Assembly (NCBI GenBank): GCA_021805405.1
Contig: JAJZFK010000326.1
Coordinates: 1-6,919 of the forward strand
Direction of reading: 5' to 3'
Length of the DNA stretch: 6,919 bases
Source: a bacterium
GTDB taxonomy: Bacteria; Armatimonadota; Chthonomonadetes; Chthonomonadales; Chthonomonadaceae
The translations under genes and the position numbers were made by a program. Of the stretch, positions 1-6,181 are shown piece by piece (the first letter of the stretch is position 1; the number at the start of each line of letters is the position of its first letter). Under the pieces are notes generated by a model that had not been told where the DNA came from, searched no databases, and saw only the letters and a program-made list of their open reading frames with translations.

Positions 1-135
1 GTGCTTGGCATTGACGTGTGGGAACATGCCTACTACCTGAAATACCAAAACCGACGGCCAGACTACCTCAAGGCGTGGTGGACGGTGCTGAACTGGGATG
101 TTGCCGCTAAGCAATACGCCGCCGCTATAGGCTAG
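1..135 (+). CDS. Superoxide dismutase, Fe/Mn family (C-terminal 44 residues, 5' partial)
   Basis: Reading frame 1 is open from the first base to a TAG at 133-135. It gives the last 44 residues of an iron/manganese superoxide dismutase, the enzyme that converts superoxide to hydrogen peroxide and oxygen. The diagnostic block DVWEHAYYLKYQNRRPDYL is visible. In this family its Asp and His (residues 5 and 9 of the fragment) are two of the four metal ligands. It is followed by the conserved WWTVLNWDVAAKQY helix, which closes the C-terminal alpha/beta domain. The N-terminal helical domain and the other two His ligands are outside the window. So are the residues that help separate Fe from Mn enzymes, so sodA and sodB cannot be told apart. 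No signal peptide can be judged. The gene converges on aat, with 88 bp between their stop codons. Confidence 0.95.
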   Translation: MLGIDVWEHAYYLKYQNRRPDYLKAWWTVLNWDVAAKQYAAAIG

Positions 136-147
136 CACTTTTAGACG

Positions 148-214
148 TAGCCGGTTGGGGCTAGAGTTTATTTCGGCGTTCTATTTGATCGTCGCACGTC
201 ATCGTGTTAGCCCC
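148..214. terminator. Possible bidirectional terminator between sod and aat
   Basis: The 88-bp gap between the two convergent stop codons holds two nested inverted repeats. TAGCC at 148-152 pairs with GGCTA at 159-163 across a 6-base loop and is followed by GAGTTTATTT. GGGGCTA at 157-163 also pairs exactly with TAGCCCC at 208-214. The position suits transcription ending from both sides, but the stems are short, the T-tract is interrupted and the longer repeat has a 44-base spacer. This is a weak, positional call. Confidence 0.25.
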
Positions 215-223
215 TTTGAGCAG

Positions 224-808
224 TTAGGCGAATCTGCGCTGTAGACGGAGTGCAGACTGTAACTCCACCTGGTATCGCTGTCGGCTTACTTCTATGGCTC
301 CCAGGGACGCTAGGTGGTCTGTAAGATATTGTACATCCATGAGTTGATACCCCCGCTCCCGCAGCCTTTCTACAAGATAGAACAATGCGATCTTGGAAGC
401 GTCAGTTTCCCGATGAAACATGCTTTCCGCCATAAATGCTCCACCTATTGCAACCCCATAGGTCCCTCCTGCTAACCTGCCGTCGATGTGTACCTCCACA
501 GAATGCGCCAGGTTAAGCTGGTGTAGCCCAGAATAAACCGAGATAAACTCTTCGCTAATCCATGTTCCTTCTGGACGATCTGCACAGCACCGCATTACCT
601 CTTCAAAACATTCGTTCACTGTAACTGTAAATGCACCTTTACGCAGACGTTTCAAGAGGCTTTTAGATGCGTGAAATCTATTCAATGGCATTATCGTCCG
701 TCGCTCCGGAAGATACCAGAGGATCTCATTATCAGCTTCATGGTACATTGGGAACAGACCGTATTGATAGGCTGCTACTATACCTGCTGGTGAAAAATCT
801 AATCTCAA
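224..808 (-). CDS. aat: Leucyl/phenylalanyl-tRNA--protein transferase
   Basis: This cytoplasmic enzyme moves Leu or Phe from aminoacyl-tRNA onto the N-terminal Arg or Lys of proteins, creating a degron read by ClpS/ClpAP. The 194-residue product shows the family signature from end to end: GLFPM (17-21), WYLPERR (31-37), GTWISEEF (81-88), AHSVEV (101-106), GGTYGVAIGGAFMAESMF (114-131) and MDVQYLTDHLASLGA (157-171). Glu128, Asp158 and Gln160 align with the active-site Glu156, Asp186 and Gln188 of the E. coli enzyme; the usual Gly before the Glu is Ala here. It lacks about 30 N-terminal residues and a C-terminal tail present in the 234-residue E. coli protein, as in other short-type Aat proteins. 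The start is TTG. No other start codon lies between it and the upstream in-frame stop, and MRLDFSPAGIVAAYQYG matches the usual short-form N-terminus. The ribosome site is poor: AGGGCGG sits about 11 bases upstream. It is divergent from coaX. Confidence 0.95.
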   Translation of the reverse strand: MRLDFSPAGIVAAYQYGLFPMYHEADNEILWYLPERRTIMPLNRFHASKSLLKRLRKGAFTVTVNECFEEVMRCCADRPEGTWISEEFISVYSGLHQLNLAHSVEVHIDGRLAGGTYGVAIGGAFMAESMFHRETDASKIALFYLVERLRERGYQLMDVQYLTDHLASLGAIEVSRQRYQVELQSALRLQRRFA

Positions 809-853
809 AGGGTTGTTTACCGCCCTACGTTTAACGAGATTCTACCCGCATCA

Positions 854-870
854 GAAGGTATACTGCCTTC
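854..870 (+). promoter_or_regulatory. Candidate -10 box of coaX inside a small inverted repeat
   Basis: TATACT at 859-864 matches five of six bases of the sigma-70 -10 consensus and lies 46 bases before the coaX GTG. It is flanked exactly by GAAGG (854-858) and CCTTC (866-870), a 5-bp inverted repeat with a 7-base centre. No convincing -35 box lies at the right distance. Because GTATAC is itself palindromic, the site could also serve aat in the other direction. The arrangement could be an operator or could be chance. Confidence 0.25.
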
Positions 871-898
871 ATATTCAACCATTTTAGCTCACTTGATT

Positions 899-904
899 GA
901 GGAG
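899..904 (+). promoter_or_regulatory. Shine-Dalgarno site that sets the coaX start
   Basis: GAGGAG at 899-904 is followed by six bases and then GTG at 911. This is ideal spacing for that GTG. The site lies inside the coding extension implied by the upstream TTG at 893, which argues against the longer start. Confidence 0.75.
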
Positions 905-910
905 ACAATT

Positions 911-1693
911 GTGCTTTTAGCTATTGATGTCGGGAACACCAATGTGGTTCTTGCTGTGTATCACGGAAGAGGAGCCAACGCGAGAATCCTGGCGGACTGG
1001 CGCATTAAAACGGACCGAGAGCGCACCACGGATGAACTTGGCGTTCTCGTAAAGCAACTGATGGAGCACCAGGGGATTCCACTTCAGGCCATATCAAACG
1101 TCGCAATTTCCAGCGTAGTACCCCCAATTAATGAAACACTCCTGTCGTTCGCCCGAAAGTACATTAACACCGACGCATTTATAGTCGGGCCCGACATAGA
1201 GACAGGAATATCCATTCTGTACCATCCAGCTTCGGATGTTGGCGCAGACCGAATCTGCAATGCTGTTGGTGCCTACTCCAAATATGGTGGTCCCTGTATT
1301 GTAGTCGATTTCGGCACGGCAACCACGCTGGATGCGATTGCGGCTAATGGCGACTATTTAGGCGGTTCCATTCTGCCCGGTGTTGGCATCTCTATGGACG
1401 CGCTCTACCGCCAGGCAGCAAGGCTGTTTCGAGTAGAACTGTGCGCTCCACCACAGGCGGTTGGCACAAACACGCAGCACGCTATCCAAAGCGGTATCGT
1501 ATTTGGGTTCGCTGGACAAACGGATGCCATGGTGGACCGGTTTAAAGCCGAAATCGGTACCGAGGCACGTGTTATAGCAACAGGAGGACTGGCCCATCTT
1601 CTAAAACAGGCCAGCCGCACCATAGAGGTTGTAGACGAACTTGTTACGCTTGAGGGCCTCCGTCTGCTATTTGAGCGGAACTCCAGGAGCTGA
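911..1693 (+). CDS. coaX: Type III pantothenate kinase
   Basis: CoaX phosphorylates pantothenate with ATP to 4'-phosphopantothenate, the first step of coenzyme A synthesis, in the cytoplasm. It belongs to the ASKHA fold, is unrelated to E. coli CoaA, and in characterised members needs a monovalent cation and escapes CoA feedback. The 260-residue product has the expected length. Visible motifs are the N-terminal phosphate loop AIDVGNTNVV (4-13), ISSVVPP (66-72), the pantothenate-site segment GPDIETG (93-99), GADR (111-114) with the conserved Asp thought to act as base, DFGTATT (133-139), GGSILPGVGIS (151-161) and IATGGLA (222-228). GTG at 911 is chosen because GAGGAG lies six bases upstream and because family members start with M-L-L-x-I-D-x-G-N-T. 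A TTG at 893 would add six residues that the family does not have. The last 27 bases overlap the convergent transporter gene. No birA or other usual coaX neighbour is present. Confidence 0.96.
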   Translation: MLLAIDVGNTNVVLAVYHGRGANARILADWRIKTDRERTTDELGVLVKQLMEHQGIPLQAISNVAISSVVPPINETLLSFARKYINTDAFIVGPDIETGISILYHPASDVGADRICNAVGAYSKYGGPCIVVDFGTATTLDAIAANGDYLGGSILPGVGISMDALYRQAARLFRVELCAPPQAVGTNTQHAIQSGIVFGFAGQTDAMVDRFKAEIGTEARVIATGGLAHLLKQASRTIEVVDELVTLEGLRLLFERNSRS

Positions 1694-2971
1694 TGTGCCT
1701 CCTAGCGGTTTGTGCTGAAAGGCGGCGATGTCACTATCTTGAAATGTAAACATGTAAGCTAGCGCACAAATTAATGTGGTAGCGGCAGGAAGGATAAAGA
1801 CAGGTGCCCAGTCGGTAACCGGTGTCTTAACTCCGTGTACCATTACCACATGCGTGTAATGCTGCTGAACGATTCCGCTGAGCAGTGCTCCAATTACATT
1901 ACCAACTCCCAATGTCATGATGGTTAGAAGGCTCTGCGCACTCGCCCGAATGTCTCCAGGTGAAACGCGGTCAACGTAAAGCTGCTGAACCACTAGTACG
2001 AAGGCATATCCAAACCCGTGAAGGCCAAGTGATAATACAACCAACCAGACAGGATGAGCTATTGCAAAAATCAGATACCTAAGCGGCCACGCGAAACTAC
2101 CCACTAGCAAGCACCACTTCATACCCTTTTTAGGCAGCCATAAAGGCAAGAGGATGGCCAATGCGCCAACTTCTGCCACCTGGCTTATAGCCTTTGTTAT
2201 GGGCACCAACGTGTAGGGAATTTTCAGACTTATAAGAAACTGCGGGCTAAGATTGTAGAAGAACATGAACTCCGTCGCTGCGAAGAACGATATCCACATA
2301 AATACGGCAAAACCTGGAACCTCTTTGAACAGCCGGAACGCCTTTCGAAACGCGAGCGGATCGGCCCGTTGATCCTTCATTGGAGGGGTATCCGGTAGGA
2401 AGAAGCTGAAAACCGCCATAGCGAGGTTGAAAATACCCGTGAGCAGCAATTCTGGAATAGGGCCGGTGACTGCACCCTTGGGGGTATGCAGCAGTATATT
2501 GAAAATGTAGAGCACGCCGGCCGCAGCGATCCAGCCGATGGTACCCGCAGTTCGGATAACGGAAAACGCACGTTCTCTTACCGCTTCGGTACCGCCTAGT
2601 TTATCAATCTGGCGGAACGCAATGGAGTTTGTGATCCCCAGGCTGGGTGCAAAGAGCAGCGACCAAACAAGCATAAGTACAGTGAGCCCTGTCGCGCTTG
2701 TCTGGTATGCCATAGCAAATGCTGCGATGGCACACATCGCATGAGAAATCGAGAGAAACAGCTGCGATGACATTACCCTATCGACAAGCTGGCCACCTAA
2801 AAACGGCGACAACAGGCATCCCATCCAGAATGCGCTGATGATAACACCGATCTGGGTGGGAGCAAATCCTCGATCATTTAGAGTACCGCTCAAAATTGCC
2901 ATCCACGCGCCCCACGCGGCATACTCCAGGAACATCATTCCGGCCAGGAGGAAACTCACCTTACGTTGCAT
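1667..2971 (-). CDS. MFS transporter, nucleoside:H+ symporter (NupG/XapB-like) family
   Basis: This 434-residue inner-membrane protein has the length and hydrophobic pattern of a 12-helix major facilitator. Several stretches are typical of the nucleoside/H+ symporter family: FLEYAAWGAWMAILSGTL near the N-terminus (14-31), GFAPTQIGVIISAFWMGCL (35-53) running into SPFLGGQLVDR (55-65), a charged central loop opened by FFLPDTPP (190-197), and YVDRVSPGDIRASAQSLL (332-349) before the last helices. Known members import purine and pyrimidine nucleosides with protons. The exact substrate cannot be read from sequence, and no salvage enzyme is nearby to help. The ATG at 2969-2971 has a strong Shine-Dalgarno GAGGAG (2978-2983) six bases upstream. 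The 3' end runs 27 bp into coaX on the opposite strand, so no separate terminator fits between the two genes. The family is confident; a NupG-equivalent function is inferred. Confidence 0.88.
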   Translation of the reverse strand: MQRKVSFLLAGMMFLEYAAWGAWMAILSGTLNDRGFAPTQIGVIISAFWMGCLLSPFLGGQLVDRVMSSQLFLSISHAMCAIAAFAMAYQTSATGLTVLMLVWSLLFAPSLGITNSIAFRQIDKLGGTEAVRERAFSVIRTAGTIGWIAAAGVLYIFNILLHTPKGAVTGPIPELLLTGIFNLAMAVFSFFLPDTPPMKDQRADPLAFRKAFRLFKEVPGFAVFMWISFFAATEFMFFYNLSPQFLISLKIPYTLVPITKAISQVAEVGALAILLPLWLPKKGMKWCLLVGSFAWPLRYLIFAIAHPVWLVVLSLGLHGFGYAFVLVVQQLYVDRVSPGDIRASAQSLLTIMTLGVGNVIGALLSGIVQQHYTHVVMVHGVKTPVTDWAPVFILPAATTLICALAYMFTFQDSDIAAFQHKPLGGTSAPGVPLK

Positions 2972-2977
2972 ACCACT

Positions 2978-2983
2978 CTCCTC
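2978..2983 (-). promoter_or_regulatory. Shine-Dalgarno site of the nucleoside-type transporter
   Basis: On the minus strand GAGGAG is followed by AGTGGT and then the ATG at 2971. It has the same core and the same six-base spacing as the coaX site, and it fixes the transporter start. Confidence 0.7.
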
Positions 2984-3058
2984 AATCCTTGTTAGTGGCT
3001 TAATTCGTAACCGAGTGCAAAGAATCCTGCATCGTGTTGTGCGTGATCTAATTTACCT

Positions 3059-3087
3059 GTTATGAAATGAGGTTTAACCATGTTCAA
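3059..3087 (-). promoter_or_regulatory. Candidate sigma-70 promoter of the transporter gene
   Basis: On the minus strand TTGAAC (3082-3087) and CATAAC (3059-3064) are separated by exactly 17 bases. Each matches four of six consensus positions. They lie about 90 bases before the transporter ATG, in the 180-bp gap after the diguanylate cyclase stop. No clear terminator for the upstream gene is visible in this gap, so read-through is possible. Confidence 0.3.
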
Positions 3088-3151
3088 GCCCTGTTGAAAA
3101 TGGTTGCGGATTTGGGGTGCGTAAAGTGGAGATAGCGTTCCGCGCGAAAAC

Positions 3152-5413
3152 TTAAGCTGCTCTGCGAATTTCAGAAGCCTCCTGAGAACCTGACCTAAAA
3201 GCGGATACCTGATTTCTACCCGTGTGCTTTGACTGGTAGAGGGCGACGTCAGCTTCTCCAATTAACTGTTCAGCGGGTACAAGGGGCGACTGAGAGCAGG
3301 TAACGCCTAGAGACACGGTCACTGGTGCAGCTCCCCTATCATTGGCCTCAACAAACCGCCGTATCTGTTCTGCAATAGCCACAGCCTCTTCGATTGTCGA
3401 CTGAGGGAGAACAACCGCGAACTCCTCACCGCCATACCTGGCGGCAGTATCGCCAGGTCGGCAGGTGCTGAGCACCATGGCAGCCACTCGGCGCAGCACC
3501 TCATCACCGGCGGGATGCCCAAACTGATCATTGAACCGTTTAAAGTTGTCAACGTCCAGCAGGATGAGCGAAACCGGTAACTTAGCACGCATCGCGTTGT
3601 CTAGCTCTATGCGCAGTCGCTCTTGAAACGTGCGGTGGTTGTACAGACCTGTGAGTCCATCCTTGGAAGCAAGATCATGAAGTCGCTGATTAGCCGCTTC
3701 CAGTTCCTGCTTCTGATATTCCAGTTCTACAGCCTGGTTGTTTACCAGCATGATTTCAGTTTCTAGCTGAGCATTGGCAACTGCGGCCACCCCAATGGCA
3801 GACTTCAGGCTCTCCTCGTAATGATGCCTATCTGTAACATCGATAGAGGTGATGATTACCCGCAATGGGTTGCCTATCTCCTCAAATTCGCAACGAAGCA
3901 GCAGTTTAAGGTAACGCGGCTCTTTAGATGGCGCGCCAACCACAACTTCAACCGATGTGTCTTCACCGCTTAACGTTAGGGACTTCAGTGCGGTTTGCAA
4001 GTCTGATGACATCCCGTCTTTAACGAGAGATACCAGGTCCTCAAATGTTTGGGGTACATTGTCAGCCGTGACATTAAACAGCCTGCATGCCTCCGCTGAC
4101 CAAAACGAAGTCCCAGTTTGGAGGTAGTACTCCATGTTGCCAATATGAGCTAGCGCCTGAGCCTCTTGCATCGCCATTTCGCTGCGTATCAGCATCGCCT
4201 CTGCTTTTTTCTGTTCCCGTAGGTCATGCCATACATCTAGAAGCACCAATTGCCCGTTTAATGGCACGAGCGTTAGGGATACCTCTACAGGAAATATTTC
4301 ACCATCTGAAGCCAACCGTAGCCATTCAAACCTGGCGTGCCCGGATTCCCGCGCGAGCTGGTCATACTCAACTGCTTTGTCACAGGATGGCCGACCGTCA
4401 TTCTGAAACTCCGGCGAGAACGTACCAGGGTGTCGCCCGATAAGTTCAGCCTTATCGCTCACCTTGATCATCCGTAGGGCCGCATTATTGCAGTCAATTA
4501 GTCCTGTGTTGTCGAACAATAGATGCGCATCTGATGAATGCTCAAACAGCACGCGGAACTTTTCATTCGCTGCACATTCCTCGGTAATATCGCGCAGTAC
4601 CCAGATCTCGCCATGACGGTTACCGCAGGCCGCGAATTCAACCTGCCTTAATGATCCGCCTTTAGCAGTTATTGTGACACGAGCACTCTCCGGAAAACCC
4701 TTCTGTCTGTCATTTCTGTAATGGGTCTCAACCGTAGTGGCAGCATCACCATAGAGCAGCTTGAACCATATGCTCAACGTCGGTATCTCACCGGTGCGAT
4801 ACCCCGTAATCCGTTCAGCAATACTGTTCATGTAAAATCGCTCGCCCTCAACGAGCACTACACCTGCGGGGAGGTTTTGCACCAGTGACCATAGGCGATT
4901 TGTAGTCGTAATATGGTCCAATCTCCGCTTCGTGTCGGTAGTTAATCTCAACGCCGTTATCACAGCCAGTGCGTACATTCCAAATGCTGCGGTATAGAGA
5001 ACAACAGCCTCACTCCAGAATATTACGGCGGTGCGAATAGCGTTGGACTGCAGACTACCCAGTTGGCCGGAAATACCCGTGCCGTACCCTGCGGCGCTGC
5101 TTGTTTGAGCGCTCTTCCCCCGCGGGTGGGTCGCAGGACTGCCACCGACGGCGTCCCTGCCAATCTTTGGAATGCCTGCAACAGTGGGACTGGAGCGCCC
5201 AACGCTGACTTCGTTTACTATTAGAACATCAACAGCTCTTGCGGCGTCTGTCGATGTCACTGCGCTCTGCACGTTTAAGGTGGCGAGGTAGAGAAGTGTC
5301 GTGGCTATTGCAGCAAGTAGCACGCAGCAGGCAAGGGCCGGTGCGTTTTCCATATCGCACCGCCAGGTAAATTGCGTTCTGCCACTTATCTTTTCTTCGT
5401 CTCTGTCTGCCAT
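3152..5413 (-). CDS. Membrane-bound diguanylate cyclase with three PAS-like regions and a GGEEF domain
   Basis: The predicted product condenses two GTP into cyclic di-GMP, controlled by a sensory N-terminus. From the ATG at 5413 (753 residues), transmembrane helix 1 is at about 24-47, a Ser/Gly/Ala-rich presumably periplasmic loop at 48-126, and helix 2 at 127-155. Three PAS-type regions follow: about 170-278 (LVQNLPAGVVLVEGERFYMN, ending VLRDITEE), 284-403 (FEHSSDAHLLFDNTGLIDCN, ending DVWHDLREQ) and 410-533 (ALAHIGNMEYYL, ending SIDVTDRHHYEESL). A coiled coil near 550-583 leads into the GGDEF domain from DGLTGLYNHRTF (585). The catalytic motif GGEEF (661-665), the metal-site Asp620 in LLDVDNFKRFND, and an inhibitory RxxD (Arg652-Asp655) five residues before GGEEF are intact. 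This predicts an active, product-inhibited enzyme; no EAL or HD-GYP domain is present. The frame stays open to a GTG at 5464 with no ribosome site. ATG 5413 has a weak GGTAA upstream and ATG 5353 would also keep helix 1, so the start is uncertain. Ligands of the sensors are unknown. Confidence 0.92.
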   Translation of the reverse strand: MADRDEEKISGRTQFTWRCDMENAPALACCVLLAAIATTLLYLATLNVQSAVTSTDAARAVDVLIVNEVSVGRSSPTVAGIPKIGRDAVGGSPATHPRGKSAQTSSAAGYGTGISGQLGSLQSNAIRTAVIFWSEAVVLYTAAFGMYALAVITALRLTTDTKRRLDHITTTNRLWSLVQNLPAGVVLVEGERFYMNSIAERITGYRTGEIPTLSIWFKLLYGDAATTVETHYRNDRQKGFPESARVTITAKGGSLRQVEFAACGNRHGEIWVLRDITEECAANEKFRVLFEHSSDAHLLFDNTGLIDCNNAALRMIKVSDKAELIGRHPGTFSPEFQNDGRPSCDKAVEYDQLARESGHARFEWLRLASDGEIFPVEVSLTLVPLNGQLVLLDVWHDLREQKKAEAMLIRSEMAMQEAQALAHIGNMEYYLQTGTSFWSAEACRLFNVTADNVPQTFEDLVSLVKDGMSSDLQTALKSLTLSGEDTSVEVVVGAPSKEPRYLKLLLRCEFEEIGNPLRVIITSIDVTDRHHYEESLKSAIGVAAVANAQLETEIMLVNNQAVELEYQKQELEAANQRLHDLASKDGLTGLYNHRTFQERLRIELDNAMRAKLPVSLILLDVDNFKRFNDQFGHPAGDEVLRRVAAMVLSTCRPGDTAARYGGEEFAVVLPQSTIEEAVAIAEQIRRFVEANDRGAAPVTVSLGVTCSQSPLVPAEQLIGEADVALYQSKHTGRNQVSAFRSGSQEASEIRRAA

Positions 5414-5448
5414 ATTCGTTACCAAAAAGTGAACGTGCGCCGTCCTAA

Positions 5449-5574
5449 AACTTGCCGAGCCCACCGTGGTAACATTTTCTGAAGCTACGGATCGATAACA
5501 TAGTCATGCTTGTGCAGACACAATGAACCTACGATGTTGATATTGCGAGAATTGTCGGAGGTAGGCGGCAAGTT
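5449..5574. repeat. 9-bp inverted repeat upstream of the diguanylate cyclase gene
   Basis: AACTTGCCG at 5449-5457 recurs as its exact reverse complement CGGCAAGTT at 5566-5574, with 108 bases between. Both copies lie in the region upstream of the cyclase start, between it and the tRNA. They could be paired regulator half-sites or chance. The gap between the cyclase start and the tRNA (5414-5624) holds no other gene that I can see. Confidence 0.3.
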
Positions 5575-5624
5575 CTTAATAGGCCCTAGGAAATAAACTA
5601 ATTTATTCAGCAGATATACAAAAC

Positions 5625-5724
5625 TGGCGGGAGCGAGTGAGAATCGAACTCACCAGAGATAAGACGCGCTTACCTCTCGAGCGGTTTTGAAGACCGTGGA
5701 GGTCACCAGACCCCATGCACCCCC
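5625..5724 (-). tRNA. selC: Selenocysteine tRNA, anticodon UCA
   Basis: The 100-nt minus-strand RNA has the architecture special to bacterial tRNA-Sec. GGGGGTGC at the 5' end faces TCGCTCCC before G73 and an encoded CCA, giving an 8-position acceptor stem with two G-U pairs and a C-U mismatch at the innermost position. The D arm is 6 bp with a 4-base loop (GGGGTC-TGGT-GACCTC), a tRNA-Sec hallmark. The anticodon loop is CTTCAAA, with UCA at its centre. The extra arm is long: AGAGGTAAG pairs with CTTATCTCT (9 bp) around CGCGT. The T arm is GTGAG-TTCGATT-CTCAC. It is charged with Ser, converted by SelA using selenophosphate, and delivered to UGA codons by SelB. The outermost anticodon-stem position is A-C. 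The gene starts 19 bases after the stop of the membrane protein gene on the same strand and probably shares its transcript with selD. Confidence 0.95.
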
Positions 5725-5743
5725 ATAGGCAACGAACAGACGG

Positions 5744-6181
5744 TTATACGTCGCGGCGCATTTGAACATGCAGTTTCAAACCCTGTAATACTCCTGCCCA
5801 TGTTTCGCATGCGAGAATGACGATAAACAAGAGCAGCACGGCAACAGCAACGATAGGGTTAACAACGAACCAGGCAATAATTGTTGCCCAGCGTACAATT
5901 ACCATCGGCAGAAATATGGTTAGTAGACTACCCCATAAAAGAGGACGACGGCGCGCACCGGGCCCAACATAAAGACCCACTGCAAGACCCCACGTGAATT
6001 GTACCACCATGGTGGTAATGCCGATTAGCGCAATGAGAGTCCCATCCGACTCGATACCGCGTCGAGCTCGGCTAAACACGAGAAGTATTGTGAAGAGAAA
6101 TAGCACGTGGAACACCATAAGGACTTTGGCAACCAGGGTCTGCCGGTTGCTTGGAACTGGTCGTTTATCATCGTCGCTCAT
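5744..6181 (-). CDS. Four-helix membrane protein of unknown function, between selD and tRNA-Sec
   Basis: I do not recognise a family for this 145-residue protein. It begins with a short charged segment (MSDDDKRPVPSNRQ), followed by four hydrophobic segments at about 16-36, 47-73, 80-107 and 108-132, and a basic tail ending MRRDV. The Arg-rich turns RARR (38-41) and ARRR (76-79) suggest, by the positive-inside rule, that the loops after helices 1 and 2 cannot both be cytoplasmic, so topology is unclear; helices 3 and 4 are almost continuous. There is one Cys (124), next to Glu125, and no soluble domain. The ATG at 6181 overlaps the selD TGA as ATGA and has AGAGGTG five bases upstream, both signs of translational coupling. 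A GTG two codons earlier is a less likely start. The gene ends 19 bases before tRNA-Sec. Its position suggests a link to selenium metabolism, such as uptake or membrane support, but this is inference from context only. Confidence 0.8.
   Translation of the reverse strand: MSDDDKRPVPSNRQTLVAKVLMVFHVLFLFTILLVFSRARRGIESDGTLIALIGITTMVVQFTWGLAVGLYVGPGARRRPLLWGSLLTIFLPMVIVRWATIIAWFVVNPIVAVAVLLLFIVILACETWAGVLQGLKLHVQMRRDV
6002..6017. repeat. 16-bp perfect palindrome inside the membrane protein gene
   Basis: TACCACCATGGTGGTA reads the same on both strands. It codes for part of helix 2 (around TTMVV) of the membrane protein. It may be a simple consequence of the Thr-Thr-Met-Val-Val codons rather than a functional site. 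Confidence 0.4.

Noticed and set aside
893..910. TTG at 893 as the coaX start
   Set aside because: It adds six residues not found in the family and would place the strong GAGGAG site inside the gene, whereas GTG 911 has perfect spacing to it.
1358..1623. Two minus-strand open frames inside coaX
   Set aside because: They are antisense to a fully conserved CoaX protein and have no family resemblance.
2992..3261. An 89-codon minus-strand open frame across the end of the cyclase gene and the gap before the transporter
   Set aside because: Most of its N-terminal half is the cyclase 3' end read in another frame; it has no recognisable domain.
4087..4443. A 118-codon plus-strand open frame
   Set aside because: It lies wholly antisense to the PAS region of the cyclase, whose frame is clearly the coding one; it is Pro/Arg-rich and without motifs.
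5592..5607. AATAAA-CTAA-TTTATT hairpin downstream of tRNA-Sec as a terminator
   Set aside because: The stem is all A-T and no T-tract follows on the minus strand, so it is too weak to call.
6178..6180. The selD TGA as a selenocysteine codon
   Set aside because: SelD reaches its normal C-terminal length here, the bases fit an ATGA stop/start junction, and the downstream bases encode the membrane protein in another frame.
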